Of a stretch of 8,490 nt of DNA, positions 7,318 through 8,490 are shown in pieces. Below the pieces are notes generated by a model, which made no database searches, was not told where the DNA came from, and saw only the letters and a list, made by a program, of their open reading frames with translations. Positions within the stretch are counted from its first letter, which is position 1. Each line of letters begins with the position of its first letter. The translations under genes and the position numbers were made by a program. The DNA comes from Oscillospiraceae bacterium (GTDB lineage: Bacteria; Bacillota; Clostridia; Oscillospirales; Ruminococcaceae). The stretch lies in assembly GCA_017828835.1 (NCBI GenBank), contig JAGAEK010000139.1, positions 1-8,490 of the forward strand, read 5' to 3'.

Positions 7318-8027
7318 ATATTTTTTCCTCCAGTATTGATTTTATAAAAAAATTTTTTAACTTCGATTTTTATACCGGCGTCGTCTTTTGAAATTATTCC
7401 CTCATTTTCCAAAGAATCGAACACACGGTAGAGAGACGCGCGGCTTATGGAAAGTGCCTGTGCAAGGGCTTTATATGAAATTTCCGGTTTTACCGTCTGT
7501 ATATCCTCGCCGTCTTCATCCAACATATCCGACAAGAAGATCATGAGCCGCATTTCAGCGCTTTCAGCGGTGAACGCATCTATCTTTCTGTTCAGAAAAA
7601 CGATCCTTTGCGACAAAAATCTCATATAATTTTTCGCACATATAAAGTTTTTTCGGAATATCTCTTCAAGCGCGTCCTCGGAAATAAACAGTATCTTTAC
7701 GTTGCTGAGCGCAGTGATCGACGTCGGGTACCGCGCCGCGTCGTTAAAAACCGTACCTACTCCGAAGATAGCCGACGCTTCTCTTATTGCCAAAAGCGTC
7801 GTTTTACCGTCGCTGTCTTTTTTTGTTATCTTTGCTCTGCCTTCCAATATTATTCCTATTCCGTGAAGATATATTTCCGGGCTGAATATCACTTCTCCTT
7901 TTTTGTATTTTCTCTCTTCGGAGCGGCATAAAAGCTCTTTTGTTACGTCGACTCCACGAAAGATCGCCGAATGTTCTATGACGTTTTTATATCTTTCAAC
8001 TGTGTTTTCTACCATCATCTCACTCAT
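7314..8027 (-). CDS. Crp/Fnr-family transcription regulator
   Basis: This 237-residue protein has the two-domain Crp/Fnr plan. An N-terminal cyclic-nucleotide-binding-like beta-roll (about 20-115) has the K-K-G-E-V-I-F-S-P start and the I-L-E-G-R-A-K-I strand. A long dimer helix (about 118-155) and a C-terminal winged helix-turn-helix (about 183-215, recognition part S-I-S-R-A-S-L-Y-R-V) follow. At the phosphate-binding cassette the usual G-E is F-G-V-G and the following Arg-Ser/Thr is not clearly present, so cAMP binding is doubtful. Only two cysteines (34 and 130) occur, so an Fnr-type iron-sulfur cluster is unlikely. It is the first gene of the transporter operon and probably controls it. 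The ATG at 8027 has only a weak GAGA ribosome binding site, and further ATGs at 8018 and 8015 are possible starts. Confidence -1.
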   Translation of the reverse strand: MSEMMVENTVERYKNVIEHSAIFRGVDVTKELLCRSEERKYKKGEVIFSPEIYLHGIGIILEGRAKITKKDSDGKTTLLAIREASAIFGVGTVFNDAARYPTSITALSNVKILFISEDALEEIFRKNFICAKNYMRFLSQRIVFLNRKIDAFTAESAEMRLMIFLSDMLDEDGEDIQTVKPEISYKALAQALSISRASLYRVFDSLENEGIISKDDAGIKIEVKKFFYKINTGGKNI

Positions 8028-8045
8028 TTCTGTCTCAAATGAGAC
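8023..8045 (-). promoter_or_regulatory. Overlapping inverted repeats: candidate operator or leader hairpins
   Basis: GTCTCA (8032-8037) and TGAGAC (8040-8045) form a perfect 6-bp inverted repeat with a two-base centre, about +5 to +20 from the predicted transcription start. A second inverted repeat shares it: CTCATTT (8023-8029) with AAATGAG (8037-8043), 7-bp arms and a 7-base spacer. The second repeat includes the regulator's start codon (8025-8027). The position fits self-repression by the regulator. In RNA the two hairpins would exclude each other, and both involve the ribosome binding site or start codon. Confidence -1.
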
Positions 8046-8056
8046 TGTTTTATAAA

Positions 8057-8085
8057 ATTATAATCTTTTTATTATCGTTTGTCAA
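8057..8085 (-). promoter_or_regulatory. Consensus sigma-A promoter of the regulator/ABC transporter operon
   Basis: On the minus strand TTGACA (complement of 8080-8085) and TATAAT (complement of 8057-8062) are exactly 17 bases apart, a perfect match to the housekeeping consensus in both hexamers and spacing. The start of transcription is predicted near 8048-8051, giving a leader of only about 20-25 bases. The -35 begins 12 bases beyond the A-tract of the rsmE terminator. Confidence -1.
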
Positions 8086-8096
8086 CAAGGATTTAC

Positions 8097-8128
8097 AAAA
8101 AAAGCCGGACGGCTGAAAACCGTCCGGC
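8097..8128 (-). terminator. Intrinsic terminator of rsmE
   Basis: A perfect 9-bp GC-rich stem (GCCGGACGG at 8104-8112, complement at 8120-8128) with a 7-base loop is followed on the minus strand by seven T residues (complement of 8097-8103). It lies 13 bases after the rsmE stop codon and insulates the next operon from rsmE transcription. Confidence -1.
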
Positions 8129-8141
8129 GTGAAAGATATTT

Positions 8142-8490
8142 TTATTCGAGATTTCCCGTTGCGTACATTATAACGCTAAGAGCACAGAGAGGCGCCGTTT
8201 CTGTCCGCAGTATACGTTTACCGAGATTTACGATTTTAACGCCCTTTGCCGAAGCGTAGGCGACTTCGCTTTCTTCAAACCCGCCTTCGCTTCCGATTAT
8301 GATGGAGACCGTTCCGGAGCTTAAGCCGCCGAGCAGGCTTTTGAAAGACACTCCGTTTTTTTCATAAAGTAAGAACGTTTCGCCCTTACCTGATGCGGAA
8401 TCTATACATTCTTTGAAATCGAGCGCTTTGTTTATTTTCGGTATTTTTCCGCGGCCTGATTGCATTGCAGCCTCTTCGGCGATTTTACCG
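8142..8490 (-). CDS. rsmE: 16S rRNA (uracil-1498-N3)-methyltransferase RsmE, C-terminal part
   Basis: 115 residues of the C-terminal SPOUT domain are visible and the N-terminus runs off the right edge; full RsmE is about 240-250 residues. An ATG at 8465 is internal, because codons upstream of it continue the family sequence (I-A-E-E-A-A before M-Q-S-G-R-G-K-I-P). The diagnostic motifs are intact: the knot and SAM-binding signature I-G-S-E-G-G-F-E-E-S-E and the L-G-K-R-I-L-R-T-E-T-A-P loop near the C-terminus. The enzyme methylates N3 of U1498 in the 30S decoding region using S-adenosylmethionine. It is a conserved housekeeping gene, and here it is the last gene of its transcription unit. Confidence -1.
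   Translation of the reverse strand, partial: GKIAEEAAMQSGRGKIPKINKALDFKECIDSASGKGETFLLYEKNGVSFKSLLGGLSSGTVSIIIGSEGGFEESEVAYASAKGVKIVNLGKRILRTETAPLCALSVIMYATGNLE

Overview
The window looks like a chromosomal stretch from a Gram-positive, Clostridia-type bacterium of moderate GC. The signs are strong GGAGG-type ribosome binding sites, a lipoprotein solute-binding protein, a membrane-anchored extracellular glycoside hydrolase, and a zinc-ribbon membrane protein plus acyltransferase pairing that I associate with Firmicutes. The exact taxon cannot be read from the sequence. I see no mobile element, CRISPR array, tRNA or rRNA. The longest stretch without a gene is about 120 bases.

Layout. Positions 3-1844 (+) hold the 3' part of a large secreted clan GH-A-like glycoside hydrolase ending in a C-terminal membrane anchor. 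It converges on everything else, which is on the minus strand, and two back-to-back intrinsic terminators (1874-1913 for +, 1916-1945 for -) separate them. Reading leftward from the right edge, the minus strand carries: (1) the 3' end of rsmE with its own terminator; (2) a four-gene operon of a Crp/Fnr-family regulator, a solute-binding lipoprotein, a permease and an ATPase (8027 down to 5017), driven by a textbook TTGACA-17-TATAAT promoter with an inverted repeat just after the predicted transcription start; (3) a three-gene operon of an HSL-type alpha/beta hydrolase, a condensation-domain-like acyltransferase and a zinc-ribbon six-helix membrane protein (4902 down to 1963), with its own promoter at 4936-4965.

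How the parts work together. The ABC operon is a self-contained importer of the nitrate/sulfonate/taurine/pyrimidine-precursor (NitT/TauT-like) class, with its probable regulator encoded first and translationally coupled to the binding protein. The regulator has lost the usual cAMP-contact signature, so its signal is unknown. The hydrolase-acyltransferase-membrane protein operon is tightly packed and probably performs an ester-forming and ester-cleaving job near the membrane; its substrate is unknown. The least ordinary parts are that operon and the overlapping repeats in the regulator's 5' leader.
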